Positions 17,802-26,074 of a stretch of 47,411 bases of DNA are shown piece after piece. The notes under the pieces are model-generated. The model saw only the letters and a list, made by a program, of their open reading frames with translations, ran no database searches and was not told the DNA's origin. The stretch spans positions 1 to 47,411 of the forward strand of contig JBJKQL010000080.1 in NCBI GenBank assembly GCA_046705265.1. Reading direction: 5' to 3'. Each line of letters begins with the position of its first letter. The first letter of the stretch is position 1. Source of the DNA: JAJYTL01 sp046705265 (GTDB lineage: Bacteria > Pseudomonadota > Alphaproteobacteria > Ferrovibrionales > Ferrovibrionaceae). Position numbers and translations under genes: made by a program.

Positions 17802-18978
17802 GACGCCCAGGGCCGCGCTAGCCGGAATTCGGGTTATCGATTTCACCCGCATTCTCGCGGGTCCCTACTGCACTCGTCTTCTCGCCGATCTTGGGGCAGA
17901 GGTCATCAAGGTCGAGCCGCTGGAAGGCGATCATCTTCGCCGCGCGGCCCCGACACGCGATGGCGAGAGCGCCTATTTCGGGCATCTCAATTGCGGGAAA
18001 AAGAGTCTGGCCGTCGATCTTCGGCGAGAGCAGGGACAAGAGCTTTGCCGGCGGCTTGCCGCCGCCAGCGACGTGGTGGTGGAAAACTTTCGCCCCGGCG
18101 TGACGCGGCGCCTTGGCATCGATTACGAGCGCTTGAAGCCTCTCAACAGAGGCCTGATCTACGGTTCGATTTCGGGTTACGGCCAGGTAGGGCCTGGGTC
18201 CAAACGGTCGGGCTATGCGGCGACGTTACACGCCGCCTCAGGTTATGATCTGACCAATCTTCTCTATCAGGGTCGGCAGACCAAGCCGGGGAAGACAGGC
18301 ATTTTCGTCGCCGATGTCCTGACTGGCGCCCTCGCTGCCTCGGCGCTGCAAGCGGCCCTGCTCCATCGTGAGCGTTCGGGCGAGGGGCAATATGTCGACG
18401 TGGCGATGATGGATGCGATGCTGAGCTTGATGCCCTATGACATGCAGGCGGTACAATTTCCGGCCGAAAAGGATCGCCACGTCTATGAACCGGTCCAAGC
18501 CGCCGATGGTTTCCTCGTCGTGGCGCCCGTAACGGATGCAAATTTTGCCGCCCTTGCCGCCGCCGTCGGTCAGCACGCATGGCTGCAGGATGCGCGTTTT
18601 TCGACCGTCCGCGCCCGCTCGCGGCATTGGTCCGAGCTGATGGTTTTGGTCGAGAGGTGGAGCAGCATGCGCTCCGCGGCGGAATGCATGGCGGCGCTCG
18701 ATGCGGCGGGTTGCCCCGCCGCCCGCTACGCGACCCTCGCCGAAGCGATGGCGGACCCGCAAGTGGCCTTTCGCCGGAGCTTGGCGACGGCAACGGATCG
18801 GGCGGGCTCCTATCGCGTGGCGGCAAGCCCGTACAAGCTTTCGGTGACGCCGCCTGTGACGAATCCCAATGTGCCGCAGCTTGGCGAACACAACCGCTCC
18901 ATTCTTCGCGATATCCTCGGCCTGCCTGAGATGGACATCGAGGCGCTTGAGCAAGGCGGCATCCTCTCTCGGCCGTGA
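17791..18978 (+). CDS. CaiB/BaiF (class III) CoA-transferase
   Basis: A 395-residue family III CoA-transferase that moves CoA between acyl groups through an aspartyl-CoA thioester. The N-terminus has LAGIRVIDFTRILAGPYCTRLLADLGAEVIKVE, the classic first block. FGHLNCGKKSLAVDLR and VVVENFRPGV follow. The catalytic Asp is probably Asp175 in FVADVLTGALAA, ahead of HRERSGEGQYVDVAM. ATG 17791 overlaps the crotonase end; an upstream in-frame start at 17743 would extend into that gene's coding sequence. It may activate the imported acid using succinyl-CoA, acetyl-CoA or a pathway intermediate. Confidence 0.92.
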   Translation: MAAKTPRAALAGIRVIDFTRILAGPYCTRLLADLGAEVIKVEPLEGDHLRRAAPTRDGESAYFGHLNCGKKSLAVDLRREQGQELCRRLAAASDVVVENFRPGVTRRLGIDYERLKPLNRGLIYGSISGYGQVGPGSKRSGYAATLHAASGYDLTNLLYQGRQTKPGKTGIFVADVLTGALAASALQAALLHRERSGEGQYVDVAMMDAMLSLMPYDMQAVQFPAEKDRHVYEPVQAADGFLVVAPVTDANFAALAAAVGQHAWLQDARFSTVRARSRHWSELMVLVERWSSMRSAAECMAALDAAGCPAARYATLAEAMADPQVAFRRSLATATDRAGSYRVAASPYKLSVTPPVTNPNVPQLGEHNRSILRDILGLPEMDIEALEQGGILSRP

Positions 18979-19055
18979 ATCCGGGCCGGCTACCGATCGG
19001 GGTTGAGCCCAACGATAAAATCCAATTTGGGAGCAAAGTGCCGGAACATACTGTC

Positions 19056-21251
19056 ATGGATCAGATTTCAGTCTCGTCTCTTTCGCCATCGGCGACCAAC
19101 GCGGGGGTCAACTCGGCGGTATCAAATCGCTCCGTTTATGGCCGGCGAGAGCTTCGGCGATTGATTGAGCCGGAGTCGATCGCGATCGCTGGAATCTCGG
19201 CCACGATCGGTTCGTTTGGTCAGCGGACGCGGGCTAATCTTGGTCATTATGGAGGGCGCATTTATGGCGTTAATCCAAAATATAATGAAATTCATGGAAT
19301 CGCCTGTTTTTCAAAACTAATAGAGCTTCCAGAAAGCCCAGATCTGGTAGTGGTGGCGGTGCCGCGCGAGCGGGTCGAAGATGTGCTCGAGGATTGCATC
19401 GCGGCGAGGGCCGGAGGGGTCATTGTCTATGCCTCGGGCTTCGCGGAAACGGGGCGTCCAGAGCGGGCCGCGCAACAGAACAGGATCGTTGCGCGCGCGC
19501 GCGCGGCTGGTTTGCCCTTGGTGGGGCCGAACTGCATCGGCATGATCAATAACCTGAGCCGCGCCGGCGCCATCTTTCAGGCCAATTACGACAAGACACC
19601 CCATCTTCTGAGTGGCGTTGGCATCGTCTCGCAGTCGGGCGCGATAGGCTACACCATGGTGCAAGCCAGCGAGCGGGGCGGTGGATTTAGCCACTATTTC
19701 ACCACCGGGAATTCAGGCGATGTGGATGTATGCGACTTTGTAAGCTACCTCGTCGAGGCGCCGGAGTGCCGGGCCATTGTCTGCCTGTTCGAAGGCCTGC
19801 CCGATGGCCGCCGGCTGATCGCGGCGGGCGAGAAAGCCCGTGCTGCAGGCAAGCCGGTCATTGCTTACAAGATGACGTCCGGCGACGCCAGTGCGGTTGC
19901 CGCGCTATCGCACACTGGGAATCTTGCGGGCTCTGATGCGGCCTATGCCGCGGCTTTCGAGCGGACTGGGATTATCGCTGTCGATGATCTTGATATTGCA
20001 TACGAAACCGCGAGCTTCCTCGCCAAAACACCGCGGCCGGTCGCTCGTGGCGTCGCCGCCATCGTCACGTCGGGCGGGGCCGGCGTGATCGCGGCGGAGC
20101 GGGCCGAGCATTACGGGGTGCCAATGCCGCAGCCAGGCCCGGCGGCGCAAGCAATTCTGGACGCTCGTCTGCCTGAATTTGGCACGAAGCGTAACCCCGC
20201 CGACGTCACAGCCCAGGTGCTGACCGATCCGGAATCTTTCTCCGTCTGTTTTCGCGCCATGCTCGATGATCCGGCTTACGGCGCCGCCATTCTGCCGGTC
20301 GTGACGGCCGTACCGGATATCACGCCGAAGCGCCATCTCGCACTCGCCGAGTTGGCGAAGACGACAGAAAAGCCGATCTGTTTGGTCTGGATGACCGCTT
20401 GGCTGCAGGGCCCAGGATCGGAAATTGCCGAGCGTGATCCCCGATTGGTGGTGTTCCGTTCCATGGATCGGTGCATGCGGGCGCTTAGCCTTTGGCACAA
20501 ATGGGCGGATATTGTCGCAACGCCGAGGGTCGAGACCCCCCGTTTGACCGGTGCTGCGGAACAGGCCAAGGCACGGCAGCTTCTTGCCGCGGCCGGTGAG
20601 CGGCTGAGCGAACGGGAGGCGAAGACGATCCTTGCCGCTTACGGTGTGCCTGTGCCGCCGGAAAAGACCGCGCGGAGCGCGGCAGAGGCGGCCGTGGCGG
20701 CCGACCTGCTCGGCTATCCCGTGGCGGTGAAGATCGAATCTCCCGATATTGCACACAAGACCGAGGCCGGGGTGGTCCGCCTTGGCCTGCGGGACGGCGC
20801 CGCCGTCGCTCGTGCGTTCGGTGAAGTTATGGATGCCGCGGCACGGCTTGTCGATCGGCCGCGGATCGGCGGCGTATCGGTCCAACGCATGGCGCCGGCC
20901 GGCATTGAGCTCGTCGTTGGGGCAAGGGTCGATCCCCAATTTGGCCCGTTGGTGGTGGCAGGGTCTGGCGGGATTTTGGTGGAGTTGCTCGGTGACAGTG
21001 TCGCAGCGCTTGCACCGATCGGCGCCGCCGAAGCGCTTGATCTTGTAAGGCAGCTCAAAGGTTACCGGCTTTTGGCCGGATTCCGTGGCCGTCCTGCGGT
21101 GGCGCTCGATCGGGTTGCCGAACTGATCGCGCGCGTATCCGAATTTGCCGCCGACCATGCCGGCCAAATCGCCGAGATCGACATCAATCCGGTGATCTGC
21201 GACGCGCAGGGCGTTACAGCGGTCGATGCCCTGTTTGTCCGCCGCCGTTAA
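19056..21251 (+). CDS. NDP-forming acyl-CoA synthetase, fused alpha and beta subunits
   Basis: A 731-residue single-chain acyl-CoA synthetase of the acetate-CoA ligase (ADP-forming) type. Order of domains: a CoA-binding Rossmann domain (LRRLIEPESIAIAGIS onward), a succinyl-CoA-ligase-like domain with VGPNCIGMIN and SQSGAIGYT, and the phosphohistidine segment LSHTGNLAGSDAAYAAAF. A C-terminal ATP-grasp domain has LLGYPVAVKIESPDIAHKTEAGVV and ends in IDINPVICDAQGVTAVDALF. The enzyme couples acyl-CoA formation to nucleoside triphosphate use, or the reverse. The start is uncertain: ATG 19056 is given, while a GTG at 18975 overlapping the upstream stop would add 27 residues. It is the last rightward gene before a convergent pair. 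Confidence 0.9.
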   Translation: MDQISVSSLSPSATNAGVNSAVSNRSVYGRRELRRLIEPESIAIAGISATIGSFGQRTRANLGHYGGRIYGVNPKYNEIHGIACFSKLIELPESPDLVVVAVPRERVEDVLEDCIAARAGGVIVYASGFAETGRPERAAQQNRIVARARAAGLPLVGPNCIGMINNLSRAGAIFQANYDKTPHLLSGVGIVSQSGAIGYTMVQASERGGGFSHYFTTGNSGDVDVCDFVSYLVEAPECRAIVCLFEGLPDGRRLIAAGEKARAAGKPVIAYKMTSGDASAVAALSHTGNLAGSDAAYAAAFERTGIIAVDDLDIAYETASFLAKTPRPVARGVAAIVTSGGAGVIAAERAEHYGVPMPQPGPAAQAILDARLPEFGTKRNPADVTAQVLTDPESFSVCFRAMLDDPAYGAAILPVVTAVPDITPKRHLALAELAKTTEKPICLVWMTAWLQGPGSEIAERDPRLVVFRSMDRCMRALSLWHKWADIVATPRVETPRLTGAAEQAKARQLLAAAGERLSEREAKTILAAYGVPVPPEKTARSAAEAAVAADLLGYPVAVKIESPDIAHKTEAGVVRLGLRDGAAVARAFGEVMDAAARLVDRPRIGGVSVQRMAPAGIELVVGARVDPQFGPLVVAGSGGILVELLGDSVAALAPIGAAEALDLVRQLKGYRLLAGFRGRPAVALDRVAELIARVSEFAADHAGQIAEIDINPVICDAQGVTAVDALFVRRR

Positions 21252-21260
21252 ACAGACACG

Positions 21261-21314
21261 CGCCGCTCCGCGATGGTTCAGCCGGCTTGTGGCTGCGTTT
21301 CCCCGTGAGCGGCG
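21261..21314. terminator. Convergent intergenic inverted repeat
   Basis: CGCCGCTC at 21261-21268 is matched by GAGCGGCG at 21307-21314, enclosing a smaller CAGCC/GGCTG hairpin. It sits in the 69-base gap between the converging acyl-CoA synthetase and thiolase genes, where a bidirectional terminator is expected. No T-run is obvious, so the function is inferred from position. Confidence 0.4.
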
Positions 21315-21320
21315 GACAGA

Positions 21321-22526
21321 TTACGCGTCGTAGCGGCCAATGATCGAAACCGAGCAGACATTCTGGTGCGGGAAACCGCCGAGGTTATGGGTAAGCCCAT
21401 GCACGGGCTCCGCCTTGCGCTGACGTTCGCCGGCACGGCCCTGCATCTGAAGATAGATTTCGTAGATCATCCGCAGCCCAGAGGCGCCGATGGGATGGCC
21501 GAAGCATTTGAGGCCGCCGTCAATCTGGCAGGGAATGGTGCCGTTGCTGTCGTAGAAGCCGTCAAGAACGTCCCGGATAGCGCCGCCCTCCGGCGAAATG
21601 TGGAGGTCTTCCATGGTCACGAGCTCGGTGATCGAGAAGCAGTCATGGGCCTCGATGAGATTGATCTGCTCGCGTGGGTTATCGATACCCGCTTCGTTGT
21701 AGGCGCGGGTCGAGGCAATCCGCGCGGTGGCGAAATAGCTACCGTCCCAGGAATTGTGCTGCGCTTCCACCCCGTTTGAAACGGCGAGCTGCAATGCCTT
21801 GACTGTAATGAGGTTTTTCTTACCGAGCGATTGGGCGATTTCGGGCGTGGTGACGATCGCACAGGCCGAGCCGTCGCTTACGCCACAGCAATCGTAGAGG
21901 CCAAGCGGCTCTGCCACCATCGGCGCCTTCAGCACCACCTCCTCGTTGATCTTATTGCGAAGATGGGCTTTCGGGTTCTTTGCTCCGTTGTCGTGGCTCT
22001 TGACCGAGATATGGGCCATAGCGCGCTTCAAATCTTCCTTGCCGACGCCGTGCTTGGCGCGATAGGCCGCGGCGAGTTGCGCGAAGCTTCCAGGCGCCGA
22101 GAGATTGGCGCTGTACATGCTGTTAAGCACGCCGCGGCTGCGCTGCGGCAGGCCGCCATAGCCGGTGTCCTTCAGTTTTTCCACGCCCAGCGCGAGGGCG
22201 ATATCAGCGGCGCCCGAAGCGACGGCGTAGACCGCGCCCCGGAAAGCCTCGGTTCCGCTAGCGCAGTAGTTTTCGACGCGGGTGACCGGGATATAGGGGA
22301 GGCGAAGCGCCATCGCGAGAGGCACGCCGGACTTGCCGACATGGACTTCCTCGATGGCGGTGGAGAGCCATGCGGCGTTGATCTGATTCTTCTCAATGCC
22401 GGCGTCCGTCAAGGCTTCCTCGAACGCTTCAACCATAAGGTCGTCGGCCTCGCGGTCCCAGCGCTCACCGAACTTGGAGCACCCCATTCCAATGATGGCG
22501 ACCTTGTCCTTGATCCCGCTTGCCAT
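21321..22526 (-). CDS. SCP2-type thiolase (acetyl-CoA acetyltransferase family)
   Basis: A 401-residue thiolase-superfamily enzyme. The nucleophilic cysteine is Cys88 in VENYCASGTEAF. The catalytic His motifs are present: EAHDCF (His294) and CFGHPIGASG (His344). The C-terminal end HNLGGFPHQNVCSVSIIG is of the SCP2/sterol-carrier-thiolase type rather than the CxGGG ending of biosynthetic thiolases. It should cleave or form a carbon-carbon bond in a CoA ester. AAGGAG lies eight bases before the ATG. It lies 71 bases downstream of the HMGCS-like/DUF35 fusion, in the same leftward unit. SCP2-type thiolases often need a DUF35 (Zn-ribbon/OB) partner, which supports a joint complex. Confidence 0.92.
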   Translation of the reverse strand: MASGIKDKVAIIGMGCSKFGERWDREADDLMVEAFEEALTDAGIEKNQINAAWLSTAIEEVHVGKSGVPLAMALRLPYIPVTRVENYCASGTEAFRGAVYAVASGAADIALALGVEKLKDTGYGGLPQRSRGVLNSMYSANLSAPGSFAQLAAAYRAKHGVGKEDLKRAMAHISVKSHDNGAKNPKAHLRNKINEEVVLKAPMVAEPLGLYDCCGVSDGSACAIVTTPEIAQSLGKKNLITVKALQLAVSNGVEAQHNSWDGSYFATARIASTRAYNEAGIDNPREQINLIEAHDCFSITELVTMEDLHISPEGGAIRDVLDGFYDSNGTIPCQIDGGLKCFGHPIGASGLRMIYEIYLQMQGRAGERQRKAEPVHGLTHNLGGFPHQNVCSVSIIGRYDA

Positions 22527-22597
22527 GTTCGAATCTCCTTATCTCGTTACGCGCCCACCGACAAAGAGCCGGAAGCCGGACCGGATGTTAGGGGGCG

Positions 22598-24034
22598 TCA
22601 GGCCGGCACCGCTTTCCAGAAATACTTCGTGAAGCCGCGCTGTGCGTCGTACTCCTTGATGCGGAACGCCATTCGCATTCGCATATTGACGTCGACCTCG
22701 CCGACATCCACGTCGGAAAAGTCTATCATGAGACGTCCTCCGCCGTCGAATTGAACCATGCCGTAATGGGCCGGTGGATCCGGGGTGTAGGTGAGACGGT
22801 CGGCGGTATAGGACATAACGCGCGCCGGGATATCCGCAAAAGGGTGGTCGAGCTGAGAATGCATGGCGTTGCAGTTCGGATTGACGCAAACGTTGGTCTT
22901 TGGGAATTGCACCGTGCCGCATTGCTCGCAGCGGCCGCCGATCAGACCGAGCAGCATATCCTTCTTACGATAGAGGGTGCTGAGAGCCGTCTGCTTGTCG
23001 ATTTCGGCTCGCATGCCGCGTTCGATCGCGGTGAGATCGTTGAAAGCCAGGAATTTGCTGTAGTTTTCTTCCGTCTTGCGGCGAGCCAGCGTCCCCTTGA
23101 TACCATTCCGGGGTGAAAGTCGAGGCAGGGCCTCCGTGGCGCGGAAGAGGAGCGCGTCACAGCCTTGGCCGAAGCTGGCGACGAGAATCAATTCGCCCGG
23201 CTTTGCCTCTTGCAGCGTGGCGACCAGCATGACGAGCGCATGCGCAGCGCCCGTCTCACCACAGACGGCCTGCAGGTTATCGCGCACCGCTCCCTCCGGG
23301 ATGCCGGCCTTCTTGGCGATGCTTTGCGGCAGGCGAGCATAGGTGCAGGGAAAAACGAAATGGGCAACATCGGCGGCGCTTACCCCCGTTTTCTTAAGCA
23401 CGGCAGCGAGCACGGGTGGCACGATTTTGGCGAAGCCCTCGTCGCGGATCCAGCGATCCTCCCAGACATAGTCGAACTCGCTGTGCTGGCCGCGGTAGTG
23501 ATCAACGAAATCGATCGCCTCGGAATGACTGCCGAGGAGTTCGGCTATCGGACTCTCGGTCCCAAGAAGAAGCGCTGCGGCCCCGTCACCCCAGAGCAAT
23601 TCTTGCGCGCTGCTCGCTCGGGCGCGCCGCTTGTCCGCGGCAACGAAAAGGACGGGATCGGCGGCCGCGGCCTTGAAGGCGGCAATCAGGCCAGAGGTTC
23701 CGGCTCGCTGCGAGGCCGCGATGTCCAGGGTCCCAAGCTCATCCTTCAAGTTGAGCGCTTCTGCCGCGACGCCACTGTTAAGCCGATCCTGGAACGGAAA
23801 GGTGGTCGAAGCGAAATAAAGCGCTTTGACCTGTTCCGTCGCGATGCCGGTCAGGCAATCGCGTGCCGCTTCGACGGCCATGGTCAAGCTGTCTTCGTCC
23901 CAGTTGCACATCGAGCGTTCGTCCTTGCCATGGGCCTTAAGCGCGGGATTAGCCCAGGCGTTGGCCTCGACCATCGATTTGCGGCTCAAACGAAGACGCG
24001 GGACATAGCCGCCGAACGCCGTGATGCCGATCAT
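22598..24034 (-). CDS. HMG-CoA-synthase-like protein fused to a DUF35 Zn-ribbon/OB-fold domain, catalytic residues replaced
   Basis: A 478-residue two-part protein. Residues 1 to about 325 are a thiolase-fold domain of the archaeal-type HMG-CoA synthase family (IGITAFGGYVPRLRLSR, WDEDSLTMAVEAARD). Residues from about 340 are a DUF35 module, with a Zn-ribbon of four cysteines (Cys369, 372, 383, 388) followed by an OB-fold (ARVMSYTADRLTYTPDPPAHYG). By eye alignment with archaeal HMGCS, the catalytic Cys (ACKAGT) is Gln109 (SQRAGT), the catalytic Glu (GSESHP) is Thr77 (ASTTFP) and the catalytic His (FHQP) is Pro229 (FPCT). HMG-CoA synthesis is therefore unlikely; a structural or CoA-handling partner of the adjacent thiolase is the best inference. 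ATG 24034 has GAGGTG eight bases upstream. Confidence 0.85.
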   Translation of the reverse strand: MIGITAFGGYVPRLRLSRKSMVEANAWANPALKAHGKDERSMCNWDEDSLTMAVEAARDCLTGIATEQVKALYFASTTFPFQDRLNSGVAAEALNLKDELGTLDIAASQRAGTSGLIAAFKAAAADPVLFVAADKRRARASSAQELLWGDGAAALLLGTESPIAELLGSHSEAIDFVDHYRGQHSEFDYVWEDRWIRDEGFAKIVPPVLAAVLKKTGVSAADVAHFVFPCTYARLPQSIAKKAGIPEGAVRDNLQAVCGETGAAHALVMLVATLQEAKPGELILVASFGQGCDALLFRATEALPRLSPRNGIKGTLARRKTEENYSKFLAFNDLTAIERGMRAEIDKQTALSTLYRKKDMLLGLIGGRCEQCGTVQFPKTNVCVNPNCNAMHSQLDHPFADIPARVMSYTADRLTYTPDPPAHYGMVQFDGGGRLMIDFSDVDVGEVDVNMRMRMAFRIKEYDAQRGFTKYFWKAVPA

Positions 24035-24402
24035 GATCACTTCACCTCATCGATCCCAGACGGACTCACCGGATACGGTTTCCGGTGCCGGGGTTCGTGC
24101 CCGGGCGCTTTACTCTAACCCACAGTGCCATGCGGTCAAATCTTCCACTTGACCTTAAGGATCCGCATCTCCGATCTGGCCTCTGCGCGGCTTGCTCGAA
24201 TCGGCGGTCCGCTGTCAAAGCCGCGGTCCGCCCCCTGCTGGCGGAGATTTGGCGTGCTTTTGCAAATCTCGAATCCGCCCTGCGTGATGCTGGGTCGACA
24301 ATTCTCGTCGCTCTTTCCGGTCTGCTGGAGGCCTGCTAATTTTTCCTTCTTAAGGATGATCGAGTTAAGAATGATCGAGCGTATCTCTTGGAGAGAGACG
24401 GC
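24035..24402. other. Divergent intergenic region between the HMGCS-like gene and the nicotinamidase gene
   Basis: This 368-base gap must hold promoters for the leftward HMGCS-like/thiolase unit and for the rightward nicotinamidase. A short plus-strand open frame (24085-24339) has no domain. A tandem 15-base repeat near the right end is listed separately. No tRNA or recognisable RNA motif is visible. Confidence 0.45.
24350..24379 (+). repeat. Tandem 15-base direct repeat upstream of the nicotinamidase gene
   Basis: TTAAGGATGATCGAG is followed immediately by TTAAGAATGATCGAG (one mismatch), ending 23 bases before the probable GTG start. Tandem spacing of 15 bases places the two copies on nearly the same face of the helix at about 1.4 turns. 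It could be an operator or a small duplication. The repeat is seen directly; a role is unproven. Confidence 0.6.
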
Positions 24403-25035
24403 GTGGTGAATAGCGGGGCCTTTGGCGAGACAGACCTCCTGCTCGTTGTCGACGTGCAGAACGACTTTTGTCCCGGCGGTGCTTTGGCGGTGACGAACGG
24501 CGATGAAGTGGTTCCGCTCCTTAACCGAATCGCGCGTCGTTTTGCTCACGTCGTGCTGACCCAGGACTGGCATCCGCCGGGTCATAACTCGTTCGCCAGT
24601 GCCCACCCCGGCCGCCGGCCATTCGATGTTATCGATTTGGCCTATGGTCCGCAGACGCTCTGGCCCGATCACTGCGTCCAAAACTTGCACGGCGCGGCGT
24701 TTCATTCCGCGCTCGATCTCCCGCACGCCGAACTCGTGATCCGCAAGGGCTTCCGAACAGCCGTTGATTCCTATTCCGCCTTTTATGAGAACGATCACGT
24801 TACGCCGACCGGGCTTGGCGGTTACTTGCGGGAGCGCGGTTTCAGGCGGCTTTTTCTTGGCGGATTGGCGACGGATTTTTGCGTTCACTATTCTGCACTT
24901 GATGCGCGGCGCCAGGATTTTGAGGTTGTGGTGGTGGAGGCGGCGTGCCGGGCTATCGATCTCGATGGATCGCTCTCTCGCGCGTGGCAAGGCATGGAGG
25001 GGGCTGGCGTCGAGCGTGTCGCCGATATTCCGTAA
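24403..25035 (+). CDS. pncA: Nicotinamidase, PncA family
   Basis: A 210-residue cysteine hydrolase of the isochorismatase superfamily. The catalytic triad is visible as Asp17 (VVDVQNDF), Lys115 (VIRKGF) and Cys160 (ATDFCV). Metal ligands of nicotinamidases are also present: Asp55 and His57 in TQDWHPPGHNSF, and His90 in WPDHCVQN. It hydrolyses nicotinamide to nicotinate for NAD salvage. The start is most likely GTG 24403, seven bases after GGAGAG; a TTG at 24388 would overlap that site. It stands alone between the two catabolic units, and importer B begins about 220 bases downstream. A related amide substrate cannot be excluded. Confidence 0.92.
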   Translation: MVNSGAFGETDLLLVVDVQNDFCPGGALAVTNGDEVVPLLNRIARRFAHVVLTQDWHPPGHNSFASAHPGRRPFDVIDLAYGPQTLWPDHCVQNLHGAAFHSALDLPHAELVIRKGFRTAVDSYSAFYENDHVTPTGLGGYLRERGFRRLFLGGLATDFCVHYSALDARRQDFEVVVVEAACRAIDLDGSLSRAWQGMEGAGVERVADIP

Positions 25036-25255
25036 CCGCGGACGGTGCGGTGGACGATCGAAAATGGCCCATTGATTCGGGCGTCATAAACCGGTATTAC
25101 GAATCTTACGCGAAAGCGGATCCAAAACCTCACTTAAAGATCGGGCAATAAGACCCGACGGAGGAAAGGATCGGGAGGTTGACGTTGGTTCTGTATTTGC
25201 CGTCCCTAAGCGGCTCGGGAGGGGTTGGCGCCACCACTTGCGCGTGGCCGCCACG

Positions 25256-26074
25256 ATGAGTTCAAGCGTTGCCGCGCAAGCAAAGGCCGCGAGCTTGGAG
25301 ACAAGCGCAGCGGGACCGCTTCTCGGCATTCGCGACATCGCCGTTCATTTCGGCGGCATCATGGCCCTTGACGGAATATCTTTTGATGTCGAGCGGGGGC
25401 AGATCGCCGGTCTAATCGGGCCGAACGGGGCCGGCAAGACGACACTCTTCAATTGCCTGAGCCGGGTCTATCACATCGACCGCGGCAGCATCAGCTTTGA
25501 CGGACGCTCACTGCTGGACATCCCTCGCCATGGCATTGCCGGCGCCGGGATCGGACGAACTTTCCAGAATCTCGCGCTGTTCGCCAACATGTCGGTGCTC
25601 GACAACATCATGGTCGGCGGCCACTGCCGCACGCGTGGCGGTTTCGTCGACGGCGCGTTGTGGCTGCCTTCGGTAAGGCGGGAGGAAAAGGCGCTCCGCG
25701 ACAAGGTGGCCGGCATCATTTCCCATCTCGATCTCGACCCGGTGGCGACGTCCGCGGTCAAGGATCTCCCTTTCGGTACCCAGAAACGGGTCGAGCTTGG
25801 CCGGGCGCTTGCCTCCGAACCGAAGCTTCTCCTGCTCGACGAACCCGCTGCCGGGCTCAACGTGCAGGAGGTACACGAACTCGAGGCCCTGATCCGCGGA
25901 CTTCGCGATCGACTGCATCTCACCGTGCTTTTGGTCGAGCATCACATGAATTTGGTGATGCGGGTTTCCGATAAGGTGGTGGCGCTCGATTTCGGTCGCA
26001 AGATCGCCGACGGCACACCCGCCGAGGTGCAGCGTGATCCGGAAGTGATTCGCGCATACCTGGGGAGGGAGTGA
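25256..26074 (+). CDS. Liv-type ABC transporter ATP-binding protein, LivG family (importer B)
   Basis: A 272-residue ATPase. After a 20-residue Ala/Ser-rich lead, it shows LLGIRDIAVHFGGIMALDGISF, Walker A GPNGAGKTTLFN, the signature segment LPFGTQKR, Walker B LLLLDEPAAGLN and the H-loop LVEHHMNLVM. The motif set and ending PAEVQRDPEVIRAYLGRE are standard for LivG. ATG 25256 is given, although TTG 25238 and GTG 25244 are in frame and no ideal ribosome site precedes any of them. It opens importer B, whose gene order (G-F-H-M-K) differs from importer A. Confidence 0.92.
   Translation: MSSSVAAQAKAASLETSAAGPLLGIRDIAVHFGGIMALDGISFDVERGQIAGLIGPNGAGKTTLFNCLSRVYHIDRGSISFDGRSLLDIPRHGIAGAGIGRTFQNLALFANMSVLDNIMVGGHCRTRGGFVDGALWLPSVRREEKALRDKVAGIISHLDLDPVATSAVKDLPFGTQKRVELGRALASEPKLLLLDEPAAGLNVQEVHELEALIRGLRDRLHLTVLLVEHHMNLVMRVSDKVVALDFGRKIADGTPAEVQRDPEVIRAYLGRE

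Noticed and set aside
19905..21167. A 420-codon open frame on the minus strand
   Set aside because: Antisense shadow of the acyl-CoA synthetase gene; composition is Arg/His/Gly-rich with no recognisable fold.
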